DNA of 64,000 nucleotides from Ferrimonas balearica DSM 9799. GTDB taxonomy: Bacteria; Pseudomonadota; Gammaproteobacteria; Enterobacterales; Shewanellaceae. Below, in pieces: positions 41,939 to 51,981 of the stretch. The position numbers were made by a program, and so were the translations under genes. The first letter of the stretch is position 1; each line of letters begins with the position of its first letter. The stretch covers positions 434,001 through 498,000 of the forward strand of contig NC_014541.1 of assembly GCF_000148645.1 (NCBI RefSeq). Reading direction: 5' to 3'. Under the pieces are notes generated by a model. The model saw only the letters and a list, made by a program, of their open reading frames with translations. It did no database searches and was not told the origin of the DNA.

Positions 41939-43156
41939 TCAGCTGGCGGCTCTCAGCTCCCGCTGCTGGCTGTGGTGCTGCACCATCACCTGTGCGACTT
42001 CGACGGCGGTCTCCTCCATCAGGGTGAAGAAGCTGCCGTTGATCTGGGTTTGATGCAATAACGCGTTGCGTACCGCATCAAACGTTGCTTCGCAGACCGG
42101 TTGCTGCTGTCGCCAGAATGACGACAGGGGGCCGGGCGTGGTTAGCCCCGGAATGTCGTACAGCGCTTTGCCCAGGCACTTAACCGGCAGGTGGTGAAGC
42201 AGGGCAGACAGCCCTACGGTGCTGTTGACGGTCACCACGCCCTTCAACAGGGGGTAAACCTCCGGCAACGGCAGCTCATAGCCAAAGCGCAGGCGCTTAC
42301 CCAGATGGTGCTGCTCGCGCAGTTGATTAATCAGGGGTTGGTAGTTGATGTAGCCGCGATCCATCGGATGGTGCTTGATCAGCAGGGTGTCAGCACTGTC
42401 GGCATGGCGGGCAAAAGAACCCACCACCTCTTTGATGACGGTAGCCACATCGCGGTAGTTGGAGTGGCTGAGGATCTGGAAGTCCTCCGAGACCTGCAGC
42501 GGCAGCAGAAACACCCGCCCTTTCTCTGCTTGCAGCTCCTGCAGCATGGCACGGTCGATGGATTTAAAGCGCAGCTTCAGCAACCCGCCTTTGACCCAGC
42601 TGAGGGCTTCTTTGAGCAGGCCCCAGGGGCGGTGGCTGACAAAGTGGGGGTACGCGCTAACACCGAGTCGCTTTATCACATGGTAGCGGATGGCAAACCA
42701 GGCGCGGCTGCCAAAGGTTTTTCCCGCTTGATGCTTAATCTGGAAAGCGTGTTTTGGATTGAATTTTGGCAGGTGGCGTCGCATCGGATACAGCGAACTG
42801 TTGGCGTTAACGCCACCCAGCTCCATGGTGACAAAGTCCGGACGCAGGTAGCCCTCTTCCAGAGCCCAGAAAGCGATATCAAGCTGGCGACAGATGTTGC
42901 TGGCTTTGGCGTGGTAGGGGCGGCAATCGCCGTAGCACACCACCGAATCAATCTGGTGCTGTTGGCAAAAGTGGCGGAAGTAGGCAGGCCACTCCTTCAT
43001 GGTGCTGGTAAACCGGTACAGAGAGCCCTGGCTTCTCCAGCACTCATCGCCGCCGTTAAAACTGATGTGAAATACGTTGTGCCCCTCAGCAACCAAGTGG
43101 TTGCCAAGCGTGCGGAAGAAGGGGCCAAGGGGGCCTTGTAACAGCAGGATATTCAT
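41939..43156 (-). CDS. kpsS: Capsular polysaccharide biosynthesis protein KpsS (beta-Kdo transferase)
   Basis: 405 residues. MNILLLQGPLGPFFRTLGNHL, VVCYGDCRPYH, ALEEGYLRPDFVTMELGGVN and LLIKHHPMDRGYINY are characteristic of KpsS. With KpsC it builds the poly-beta-Kdo linker on phosphatidylglycerol that anchors ABC-exported capsules. It overlaps kpsC by 4 bp and is the last gene of the locus. Confidence 0.93.
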   Translation of the reverse strand: MNILLLQGPLGPFFRTLGNHLVAEGHNVFHISFNGGDECWRSQGSLYRFTSTMKEWPAYFRHFCQQHQIDSVVCYGDCRPYHAKASNICRQLDIAFWALEEGYLRPDFVTMELGGVNANSSLYPMRRHLPKFNPKHAFQIKHQAGKTFGSRAWFAIRYHVIKRLGVSAYPHFVSHRPWGLLKEALSWVKGGLLKLRFKSIDRAMLQELQAEKGRVFLLPLQVSEDFQILSHSNYRDVATVIKEVVGSFARHADSADTLLIKHHPMDRGYINYQPLINQLREQHHLGKRLRFGYELPLPEVYPLLKGVVTVNSTVGLSALLHHLPVKCLGKALYDIPGLTTPGPLSSFWRQQQPVCEATFDAVRNALLHQTQINGSFFTLMEETAVEVAQVMVQHHSQQRELRAAS

Positions 43157-45192
43157 TGGGGTTTTAAGGTATCCACAAGGTAGCCAAGCTTGAGCTGCCA
43201 GCGCTGAAACCTGTTCGGGCGGTGGCTGCTGTCGGTCTTATTGTTTGCGAGTAGGTCTATCAGCCATTCCGGAGTGGTAAACAGCCCGGTGGCCCAGTCT
43301 ACGTAGCTGGGATAGGCCGCAATCGCGATGTAAACCAACTCCTCCAGCGTTCTTTGGCGGTTGCGATCGTGAGCGGGATTACGGTCTTCAGTCAGCCCCC
43401 AGCCGGCGTAAAAGGGTTGTCCCCAGGTCACCACATGGATGCCCCGCAATAACGCCTCAAAGCCAGCCAGCGACGTCATGGTATGGAGCTGATGGATGTG
43501 AGGATACAGCTGATTCAGCCCGTATTCGGCCACCTGCTCATCGACGCAGGCGTCATAGCACGCTTGCGAGATCTGTCCTTCGCGATTCCCCGCCACCACA
43601 TCCGGATGAGCTTTGTAGAGGATGTGAGCCTCGGGATACGCTTTGCGTACCGCCCACAGCAGCGCTTCATTGCTGGTCACCACCGGGCTGCCGGTGGTGA
43701 TGGAAGCATCGCCATCCACCTGCCCCACCACCAGCAATCGCAGTGGATGTTCGGCTGACGGTTGGTATCGGTTCTGGCTGATCAGGTTGTACTTATTGAT
43801 GTCGGCGCTGACCAGCTTATGGATCAGCGCGGCTCCGCGGGCTTGGTCGGCTTCGCTGACCATCAGGTGGTTAAGCAGATGGCGCAGGTCGTTGTTCTGT
43901 TGCGCATTGAAATAGATGCCCCGCTGGTCGACCACCAATGAGGCTGGACGGCACAGGTTGGAACCCAGCCCACTGGAGCGCACAAAGCCGTCTTCAACCC
44001 GGATGGCATCCTGTTGTTCGGTAAAACGTTGGCCCCATACCAGCAGTTTGTCGTTGTGGCCAAGTTGCTTGGGGGGCTTGCTGACAAACCGAATGTTGTG
44101 AGCCAGATGGCCACAGAACTTGCCGATAAAGGCGCGTTTCCACAGCGAGAAGCCGGCCAGATACAGGGTTTGGTACTGGGGCTCTGGACGCTGCTGCAAC
44201 GCCAGCAGTTCAATGATCTCCTCCACTTCGCAGCGCTGGCCGGTGATGGGATTGACGTAGCGGGGGTAGAGGATCAGTGCCGCGGCCACCAACTGGGGCA
44301 GGGTGATGCCAGCCCGATGCAGTGCCGCGCGGCGGTCATGGGGCTTAGCGTCGTCAGTCAGCCCCCAACCAGCGTAAAAAGGCTGGCCAAAACAGTGCAC
44401 CGGCTTATCCAGGATCAGCCCCTCAAATCCCATCTGGGAGGAGACGGTAAAGAGCGCCAGGCAGTGGTGGATCAGGGCATGGGGGTGGCAAGCCTGCTTA
44501 ACCCAGATCACCGACTGCAAAGCCGGGTGGCGGGCCAGTCTGGCCAGTACCCCGGACTTTTTGCCCAGCCGGGTATCCGGGTGGGTCCGTACCACCAGCG
44601 CCGCATCGGGATAGCGCTGACGGGCGGCAGCGACCATATCGAGAAAGTCCGCTTCGCTGGCCTGAGCTGCGGCGATGGAGAGGTCACCTGCCACCTGATC
44701 GACCAGCAGCACATAAGGGCGACCATCCAGCTGTTGCTTCAGATCTGAAGGCAGTTGGGTCTGGCTGTTAAAGTCGGGATAGACGTTGTACTTGGTGATG
44801 CCGTATTGGCGAATTCGGGCAATCAGGTTATGCGCCCGTTCACACAGGGCACTGTCCCGGCCAGCATCAACAATATGCTGCTCCAGCTCGGAGGGCTGAG
44901 ACGCGTCATAATAGATGCCCTGCTTATCCACAACCACGGACAGGCTGTGTCCCCCCTTAGCGGGGTGTCCGGTATAGCCGATAAAGCCGTCTTCCAGGTG
45001 CCAGAACGGCACCCCATTCTCAGCGGCCTGTTGTTTCATCGCCAGGCTATTGGGCTTCAGGCCCCATCCGATGTAAACATCGCCTTTACCGGTAACGGCA
45101 TGGGCGTTGAGTCGCTCCAGCGGTTGAGCCAGTGCAGCATGCAAGACGGCCTGACGTGCGAGTATCCCCGCCGAGTTGGTGTAGTAGGTCAT
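43153..45192 (-). CDS. kpsC: Capsular polysaccharide biosynthesis protein KpsC (dual beta-Kdo transferase)
   Basis: 679 residues made of two related halves: each has a (G/W)G pattern with HLEDGF/RVEDGF, a D-x-x-G-I-Y-(Y/F)-(D/N)A motif and a late WGQPFYAGWGLTED or FGQPFYAGWGLTDD box. This matches KpsC, whose two GT modules add alternating beta-Kdo residues to the lipid anchor. Overlaps kpsS by 4 bp; 103 bp separate it from the upstream glycosyltransferase-like gene. Confidence 0.94.
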   Translation of the reverse strand: MTYYTNSAGILARQAVLHAALAQPLERLNAHAVTGKGDVYIGWGLKPNSLAMKQQAAENGVPFWHLEDGFIGYTGHPAKGGHSLSVVVDKQGIYYDASQPSELEQHIVDAGRDSALCERAHNLIARIRQYGITKYNVYPDFNSQTQLPSDLKQQLDGRPYVLLVDQVAGDLSIAAAQASEADFLDMVAAARQRYPDAALVVRTHPDTRLGKKSGVLARLARHPALQSVIWVKQACHPHALIHHCLALFTVSSQMGFEGLILDKPVHCFGQPFYAGWGLTDDAKPHDRRAALHRAGITLPQLVAAALILYPRYVNPITGQRCEVEEIIELLALQQRPEPQYQTLYLAGFSLWKRAFIGKFCGHLAHNIRFVSKPPKQLGHNDKLLVWGQRFTEQQDAIRVEDGFVRSSGLGSNLCRPASLVVDQRGIYFNAQQNNDLRHLLNHLMVSEADQARGAALIHKLVSADINKYNLISQNRYQPSAEHPLRLLVVGQVDGDASITTGSPVVTSNEALLWAVRKAYPEAHILYKAHPDVVAGNREGQISQACYDACVDEQVAEYGLNQLYPHIHQLHTMTSLAGFEALLRGIHVVTWGQPFYAGWGLTEDRNPAHDRNRQRTLEELVYIAIAAYPSYVDWATGLFTTPEWLIDLLANNKTDSSHRPNRFQRWQLKLGYLVDTLKPQ

Positions 45193-45295
45193 GGTTCAGA
45201 TTGTGTTTTATGGTCAGGACGAAACGCGGTGTCTTGTACGAACGCGATTGGGTTTTGAAAGTGGCTTATCACGCAATGTGAACGGTTGAGACACT

Positions 45296-46327
45296 TTATT
45301 GTTCTGCGGACTCAACGCTTTCTATCAGGCGGGTCGCTTTTTCGAAAGTTTTGTCCTTTGGCATTTCCATTGCGTAAGAAAAAGCGTGCAGCCAATTATC
45401 CAGACCGTCCTCACAGACCACGCCAGCTTCCTCATCCTTAATTCTGTTGGCTAGTGGGAATCGGGAACCATAGATTCCAATCGCTCCCTGTCTGTGAATA
45501 TCAAGCATCTTGGTATGGGAGCGAGCTCGATTGAAGGGAGAATCATACAGAGGCACCAGTCCGATATCCATTCGGCGACTTTGGATCAGTGCCTGATAGT
45601 TTTGCCAGTCAAGAGGGTGGATAATCGTGACACGGGGAACGCCCTTGAACCGTCGTTTCAAGCTGTGATCACCGATAAGCTCAAACCAGGTATTGGGGTA
45701 ACGGGCTTGCACTGCAGTGACAAACTGATGAATAAATGCCCACTCAAGAGTATGGCTGCTGCTTCCGTGATAGAAGCATTTAACCATCGAGTTGCAGGGT
45801 GAACTTAACTGCAAAGGTGGTAGGACGCTCTGGTCGGGAAGGGCATATTTCTCTGCAAGGTAGCGAGTGGATACCCATACCTCAGTGCAAAGTGACTGCA
45901 GCAATGGGTATGCCTGCGTGTACCACTTAGATAAGCGCTTTCGATAGTCGTCGGGCAGACTTTTGTCTTGATGTGCCCCGGGGATGTCATCATCGATAAA
46001 CCACACAATGGAGGCGGGCTTTACTGATAGTGCATTGAGGGCATGTAACCATCTCAACGGCACATTCCGGCTCAGGATGACTCGAGCGTTCGCTGCCGTC
46101 CATAGTGGGTGACCCTTCTCTGGCAACTGTCTCGAGCACAGCTCCTGATAACGTCGAAAGCGGTGTTGTCTGCTGCGAAAGTAATAATCCATGGTGGGAG
46201 TATTAAGTTCACTGACAACCCAGGTGCGCTCTATCTTGTTTGAGGTTTCTCTGGACTGGGGTTGGAACAACCCCGTTTTGCGCGGCGTTGGCCAGAGTCG
46301 CAGCCTCTCAACGAAATTGAGACTCAT
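45296..46327 (-). CDS. Glycosyltransferase-like protein of the capsule locus
   Basis: 343 residues from ATG 46327 (4 bp after the previous stop). The C-terminal half resembles GT-B/GT1 or GT4-type folds (CFYHGSSSHTLEWAFIHQFV, YPNTWFELIGDHSLKRRF, RMDIGLVPLYDSPFNRARSHTKMLDI), with a glutamate-rich end. The N-terminal half includes IVWFIDDDIPGAH. Donor and acceptor cannot be predicted. It is less GC-rich than the kps genes. Confidence 0.65.
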   Translation of the reverse strand: MSLNFVERLRLWPTPRKTGLFQPQSRETSNKIERTWVVSELNTPTMDYYFRSRQHRFRRYQELCSRQLPEKGHPLWTAANARVILSRNVPLRWLHALNALSVKPASIVWFIDDDIPGAHQDKSLPDDYRKRLSKWYTQAYPLLQSLCTEVWVSTRYLAEKYALPDQSVLPPLQLSSPCNSMVKCFYHGSSSHTLEWAFIHQFVTAVQARYPNTWFELIGDHSLKRRFKGVPRVTIIHPLDWQNYQALIQSRRMDIGLVPLYDSPFNRARSHTKMLDIHRQGAIGIYGSRFPLANRIKDEEAGVVCEDGLDNWLHAFSYAMEMPKDKTFEKATRLIESVESAEQ

Positions 46328-46331
46328 CAAA

Positions 46332-46919
46332 CTAGTCTCTCAGCCATTCGGCCAAAGCAATGCGGGCTTGCTCTTTAGGGAGCATGCCAAATACGGTGCA
46401 GGCAAAACGATGTGCGGTTTCATCAGGGGAGAGCGCGTCGGTCTTTATCACGGTATCTGCGAGTTGATAGGTACTACTGCGACACTTGGAAAACTGGGTT
46501 GTCATGTATTGTTCGTAAGTAATATCCAGTTGCCTGGCTTTACGAAAGCGATCGAAAGCCGCAGCAGAGTCCGCACTAAGACAGATTGAACAATATCCCC
46601 GGATCCAGGTTTTTGAGCTAGGGGCATCAAGAAATCCGGTTCCCACATCAACAATGACCGACTTATCCACCAAACTCTCGGTGTGTATGGCTAAGGCTTC
46701 CTGACCAAAACTCAGAAAGCGCTCACGGTCGTGCTCAAGCGCTGCAATGAGCGCATTGAGATCCTCTTTAGGGCCAATCAACCCTTGTGCCCGCGCGTAT
46801 CGATGGGTGATGTTGTCCAACGTCACCGACGCTACCGAAGGTGTGCGTTGAGTCAGGGCCTTCACAACGGTGGTTTTACCAATGCCTGAAGGACCCAGCA
46901 GTAAAATGGTTTGATTCAT
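46332..46919 (-). CDS. P-loop kinase-like ATPase of the capsule locus
   Basis: 195 residues. Walker A GPSGIGKTT (residues 9-17) and a likely Walker B VIVDVGTG (about residue 91) place it with small P-loop kinases (shikimate/gluconate kinase-like). It overlaps the preceding GT2 gene by 4 bp. Its substrate is not evident; a sugar or lipid phosphorylation role in capsule synthesis is possible but unproven. Confidence 0.7.
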   Translation of the reverse strand: MNQTILLLGPSGIGKTTVVKALTQRTPSVASVTLDNITHRYARAQGLIGPKEDLNALIAALEHDRERFLSFGQEALAIHTESLVDKSVIVDVGTGFLDAPSSKTWIRGYCSICLSADSAAAFDRFRKARQLDITYEQYMTTQFSKCRSSTYQLADTVIKTDALSPDETAHRFACTVFGMLPKEQARIALAEWLRD

Positions 46920-49150
46920 GGTGACGGTGTCAAAGCGGGTTCGGTGTTGTATGAGAAGTCTTCGTGGGTCAGGCTCAGATTGGGGTTATAGCAGGGGTCA
47001 GACTTCAATACCTCGCCCCAGCGCTTTTCCATCCACCGGATCTCATTACTAAAGCGGGCCTGCTTTTCAGGAGTGTCTTCGAAGCCCCTGCTGACCGACT
47101 CATGGTGGTACAGCTCAGCAAAGGGGGTCCATACGTTTCGGTATCCCGCCTCGCGGACCTTGAGGCAAAAGTCCACATCATTGAACGCGACTTTCAGCAG
47201 GGGCTCCAGTCCCCCAACTTCCAGATAGACTGATTTTCGAACCAACAGTGCGGCGGCGGTAACGGCCGAGTAGTTCTGCACCAGGCTCAGGCGAGAGTGA
47301 TAGCCGTTGTGGTGGCCCGCAAAGTACTTGTGAGCATGCCCAGCCACACCACCGATGCCAAGCACCACGCCAGCGTGCTGAATACGACCATCGGGATAGA
47401 AAAGCTTGGCCCCGACGCAACCCACATCGGGACGACTGGCATGACGAACCATCTCATCCAACCAATCGGGGTTTATCACTTCAATATCGTTATTGATTAA
47501 CCCGACAATCTGTCCCCGGGCATGCGCCACACCAAGGTTGTTGATGGCTGAGAAGTTAAACTCGTCATCAAAATCGACCACTCTCGCTTGTCCGGTTTGT
47601 TCGAGCTCTCGAAAGTAAGCCAAGGTTTTGGGACATTGGCTTTGGTTGTTGATAACCAGAATCTCGAATGCGGAGTATCGCGTTTTGTTGCGGATGCTGC
47701 TGATGCACTGTTTTAGCAGTTCATAGCCATCCCGAGTGGGTATGATCAGGCTGACCAGTGGTGACGGCTCGGCGAGCGGCCAGCGAACCTGATAGCAGTT
47801 ATTGAGGCGATGCGGTGTCACCTCAATTTCCAGATTGGTCGAGTTAAAGTAATCGCGCAGCGCTTTGAGTCCCGCCTTTGAGGTATAGCCTTTCTGTGAA
47901 GCGCTCAGTGCCGTTGAACCATTGATGGCACGCCAGTGGTAAAGCACATGAGGGACGTGAACAATTTGTCGATTGCCAAGGTGACCAATGGCTCTCAGAA
48001 ACAGATCGTAGTCTTGGCTGCCTTCGACTCCCGCTCGGAACCCGCCGATCCGTCGAACCAACTCGGTTTGGATAACGGCCAGGTGCGTGATGTAGTTATG
48101 GGAGTAGAACAGGTCCCGGTTCCAGCTGGATTTAAAGTGAGGCTCACTTCGCTGGTTGTGTTCGTCGATCTTATCTTCGTCAGAGTAGAAAAACTGGGCT
48201 TCGGGGGCGTCATTGATGGCTTTCACCATCATCAGCAGAGCATGAGGCGCCAATAAGTCATCATGATCCAGCAGGGCGACAAACTCCCCATTTACCAGTT
48301 CGAGTGCCGAGTTGCTGGCTTGAGAAATGTGTCCATTTTTTTCCCGAAGGACCAGCCGAATCCGCTTATCGGTTTCGGCAAATTCACGAAGCAACTCACG
48401 GACGGGCTCATGACTTGAAGCGTCATCGGCAATACAGAGCTGCCAGTGCGGGTAGCGCTGCCCCTGAACCGACTCGATGCATTGGCGTAGCAGCTCAGGT
48501 TCCGTGTTGTAGGTGGTGAGCAGCACGGAAATCAGCGGCTTGTTAGCCAACTTACGATAGATCGCTTCCAGACTGCTGCTGTCCAACGTCGGGGCTTCGA
48601 CCTGAGACATCCATTGTGCGTAGGTAATTGCACTCAGGTTATGGTCAAAGCATTGGTTGTATTGCTCGAGCAGGGGGGAACTGTCCAGAGAGGAGAGCGC
48701 ACCAAGGTTACGTCTGCCCTGCAGTTTTTTCTGCATCAGTGCCCGGGCCCGCCTTTCGGTCAATTTGGTAAAGGCCAGGTGCTCTACCGTGAATTCACAA
48801 GGCTGTTGGCACGGGTCAAGGCGCAGGCGAACGGGTCTATCCTGAAACAGGCAAACCCGCTTAAAAAGGGTGCCGCTTTTTACGCTAAACTGAAGCGCCT
48901 GCTTTTCATCAATGCCCTCGCCGTAGTCGGCGTAAAGCTTGGCGGTTACCCTCGGCACAGAGGCCGTGATACGAAGGCTGACCATATACCAGCCCTTCGG
49001 TGCGGCGCCGCGATGTTTCAGGTGAAAGGTTGGGTCATACCCCGTTGATGCCCAATCCAGGCTCTGGCCGGTTTGCAGTTCTTTCTTGGGCAACAAGCGG
49101 AACTGGATTTTAGGGGAGAGCCAACCCTGCGCCTCAGAGAAAAACGTCAT
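46916..49150 (-). CDS. Tandem-domain family 2 glycosyltransferase
   Basis: 744 residues. An N-terminal domain of about 200 residues (unknown, beta-rich) precedes two GT-A modules: ISVLLTTYNTEPELLRQCIESV with LLDHDDLLAPHAL (DHDD metal site), and VSLIIPTRDGYELLKQCISSI with GLINNDIEVINPDWL (NND in place of DxD). Both have the downstream acceptor-domain features (NDVDFCLKVREAGYRNVW in the second). It resembles rhamnan/O-antigen type GT2 fusions. It follows galU after a hairpin. Confidence 0.87.
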   Translation of the reverse strand: MTFFSEAQGWLSPKIQFRLLPKKELQTGQSLDWASTGYDPTFHLKHRGAAPKGWYMVSLRITASVPRVTAKLYADYGEGIDEKQALQFSVKSGTLFKRVCLFQDRPVRLRLDPCQQPCEFTVEHLAFTKLTERRARALMQKKLQGRRNLGALSSLDSSPLLEQYNQCFDHNLSAITYAQWMSQVEAPTLDSSSLEAIYRKLANKPLISVLLTTYNTEPELLRQCIESVQGQRYPHWQLCIADDASSHEPVRELLREFAETDKRIRLVLREKNGHISQASNSALELVNGEFVALLDHDDLLAPHALLMMVKAINDAPEAQFFYSDEDKIDEHNQRSEPHFKSSWNRDLFYSHNYITHLAVIQTELVRRIGGFRAGVEGSQDYDLFLRAIGHLGNRQIVHVPHVLYHWRAINGSTALSASQKGYTSKAGLKALRDYFNSTNLEIEVTPHRLNNCYQVRWPLAEPSPLVSLIIPTRDGYELLKQCISSIRNKTRYSAFEILVINNQSQCPKTLAYFRELEQTGQARVVDFDDEFNFSAINNLGVAHARGQIVGLINNDIEVINPDWLDEMVRHASRPDVGCVGAKLFYPDGRIQHAGVVLGIGGVAGHAHKYFAGHHNGYHSRLSLVQNYSAVTAAALLVRKSVYLEVGGLEPLLKVAFNDVDFCLKVREAGYRNVWTPFAELYHHESVSRGFEDTPEKQARFSNEIRWMEKRWGEVLKSDPCYNPNLSLTHEDFSYNTEPALTPSP

Positions 49151-49171
49151 GGAATCTCTTAAGTGTTGAAA

Positions 49172-49197
49172 AGCCCCAATGCGGTCGCACTGGGGCT
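49172..49197. terminator. Strong hairpin inside the capsule operon (possible attenuator)
   Basis: AGCCCCA-A-TGCG-GT-CGCA-C-TGGGGCT is a nearly perfect 26-base hairpin in the 76-bp galU to GT2 gap. On the minus strand it is followed by TTTTC, so it may partially terminate transcription or set the 3' end of a galU message. Confidence 0.55.
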
Positions 49198-49226
49198 AAA
49201 TGTATTTTTATCAGTTATATAGAGAA

Positions 49227-50141
<915 letters not shown>

Positions 50142-50732
50142 CTATCTGGGATCAAGGTAGTAATCGATATGTTCCAACAGAAACTGGCTGGAGACTTTTT
50201 TGGGGCGAAGGCGAAATACCGCCATTCGCTCGCCAATAATTTGGGTGGGCTCAAACAGTTGTTTCACTACGTGGTAGTGTTCGCGCTCGACAAAGTCATC
50301 GAACAACAGCGTAGTCGCTTTAGTGATGTTGACGCAGGCGGTCAGGAAACTGGCAACACGAAAGCGGCCATCGATAAGGATAAGGTCCGGTTTAATCCCA
50401 TGTTCATTGCAATAGTGCCATGGACGTTGTGGGTAGGCTGGCCACTGCTTGATGGCAATGTCATCAGTGGGATAGCCCCAGGCTTTGGTTGCGCCGATGT
50501 CGGCCCAGATTGGGATGATATCGCCGGGCAGCCCCTGCTCTTTGTAAGCCCCCATCAACTCGATGAGCCAGCGTGGGTCGGTCTCGGTGGTGATGACGGT
50601 GTTGCCATTCCCGGCGGCCAGTAGCGTTGAACCGCCCGCTCCGTACTCAAGAATCACCTTGTGCTTAGGGTAGGTTTTGCGCACAAATTCACTGCACGGT
50701 TCGCTGAAGGTCAGTTCAAAGTCCCTGAACAT
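50142..50732 (-). CDS. Class I SAM-dependent methyltransferase-like protein
   Basis: 196 residues. ILEYGAGGSTLLAA (about residue 27) is the SAM-binding motif I, TTETDPRWL the acidic motif after beta2, and DLILIDGRFRVASFL and LLFDDFVERE resemble the rest of the fold. May methylate a capsule sugar or the chain terminus, which is a guess. Stop codon directly abuts the galU start. Confidence 0.72.
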   Translation of the reverse strand: MFRDFELTFSEPCSEFVRKTYPKHKVILEYGAGGSTLLAAGNGNTVITTETDPRWLIELMGAYKEQGLPGDIIPIWADIGATKAWGYPTDDIAIKQWPAYPQRPWHYCNEHGIKPDLILIDGRFRVASFLTACVNITKATTLLFDDFVEREHYHVVKQLFEPTQIIGERMAVFRLRPKKVSSQFLLEHIDYYLDPR

Positions 50733-50741
50733 GGGGGCTCC

Positions 50742-51908
50742 TTAGTCGCTACCAAAAAGGTCTCGGGTGTATACCTTGTTGACCACGTCTGACAGGTCAT
50801 CGACCAGCCGGTTGGCCACAATCACATCACAGCTGGCTTTGAACTCTTCGAGGTTGTTGATAACCGGCGAATGAAAAAATTCCGCATCGTCTAACGCTGG
50901 CTCATACACCACAACTTCAATGCCCTTGGCTTTAATCCGCTTCATGATGCCCTGCACCGCAGAGGCCCGGAAATTGTCTGAACCGGATTTCATGATCAGG
51001 CGATAGACACCGACGCGCTGAGGGTTACGTCGGATGATGGAATCCGCGATGTAGTCTTTTCGGGTGGTATTGGCATCGACGATGGCCCGGATCAGGTTAT
51101 TCGGGACGTCCTGATAGTTGGCCAGCAGCTGTTTGGTGTCTTTGGGAAGACAATAGCCGCCATAACCAAAAGAGGGGTTGTTGTAGTGGTCACCAATACG
51201 TGGATCCAGGCCGACACCCTCAATAATCTGGCGACTGCTCAGGCCATGCGCCTCGGCATAGCTGTCCAACTCGTTGAAGTAGGCCACGCGCATCGCCAGG
51301 TAGGTGTTGGAGAACAGCTTAATGGCTTCCGCTTCGGTGCTGTCAGTAAAGAGAGTCGGAATGTCTTGTTTGACCGCCCCTTCAGCCAGCAACTTGGCAA
51401 ACTGTTCTGCGCGCTGGCTGCGTTCACCGACAATAATCCGTGAGGGGTACAGGTTGTCGTACAGCGCTTTGCCCTCACGGAGGAACTCAGGAGAGAACAG
51501 GATGTTGTCCGTACCAAACCGGGCTTTGGCGGCCGCAGTATAACCAACTGGCACCGTAGACTTGATGACCATAATGGCGTTTGGGTTGACCGCCATAACG
51601 TTATCGATTACCGCTTCTACCGAACGGGTATTGAAGTAGTTGGTAACCGGATCATAGTCGGTAGGGGTGGCAATCACGACAAAGTCGGCTTGCTGGTATG
51701 CGGCCTTCCAGTCCAGTGTGGCGGTCAGGTTGAGCAGGCGCTCCTTCAGGAAGAGCTCAATCTCGGTATCCTGAATCGGCGAAATGCGCTGATTAATCTG
51801 TTCGACTTTTTCCGGAACAATATCAACAGCTGTCACTTCATGGTGCTGCGCCAGCAGCACCGCATTGGACAGGCCAACATAGCCTGTGCCGGCAATGGCG
51901 ATTTTCAT
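50742..51908 (-). CDS. ugd: UDP-glucose 6-dehydrogenase
   Basis: 388 residues, as E. coli Ugd. [17 protein letters not shown] is the NAD-binding motif; the catalytic Cys lies in [15 protein letters not shown] (about residue 253); STVPVGYT and [13 protein letters not shown] are also conserved. Converts UDP-Glc to UDP-GlcA, the acidic half of hyaluronan, chondroitin or heparosan. Placed between galU and the glycosyltransferases. Confidence 0.96.
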   Translation of the reverse strand: MKIAIAGTGYVGLSNAVLLAQHHEVTAVDIVPEKVEQINQRISPIQDTEIELFLKERLLNLTATLDWKAAYQQADFVVIATPTDYDPVTNYFNTRSVEAVIDNVMAVNPNAIMVIKSTVPVGYTAAAKARFGTDNILFSPEFLREGKALYDNLYPSRIIVGERSQRAEQFAKLLAEGAVKQDIPTLFTDSTEAEAIKLFSNTYLAMRVAYFNELDSYAEAHGLSSRQIIEGVGLDPRIGDHYNNPSFGYGGYCLPKDTKQLLANYQDVPNNLIRAIVDANTTRKDYIADSIIRRNPQRVGVYRLIMKSGSDNFRASAVQGIMKRIKAKGIEVVVYEPALDDAEFFHSPVINNLEEFKASCDVIVANRLVDDLSDVVNKVYTRDLFGSD

Positions 51909-51981
51909 TGGATTTCTATCGTTCCGTTAATTAAGGGCACACCGCTTGTTTAGATACTCAATGCATCTGGCGGTGGGGTGT

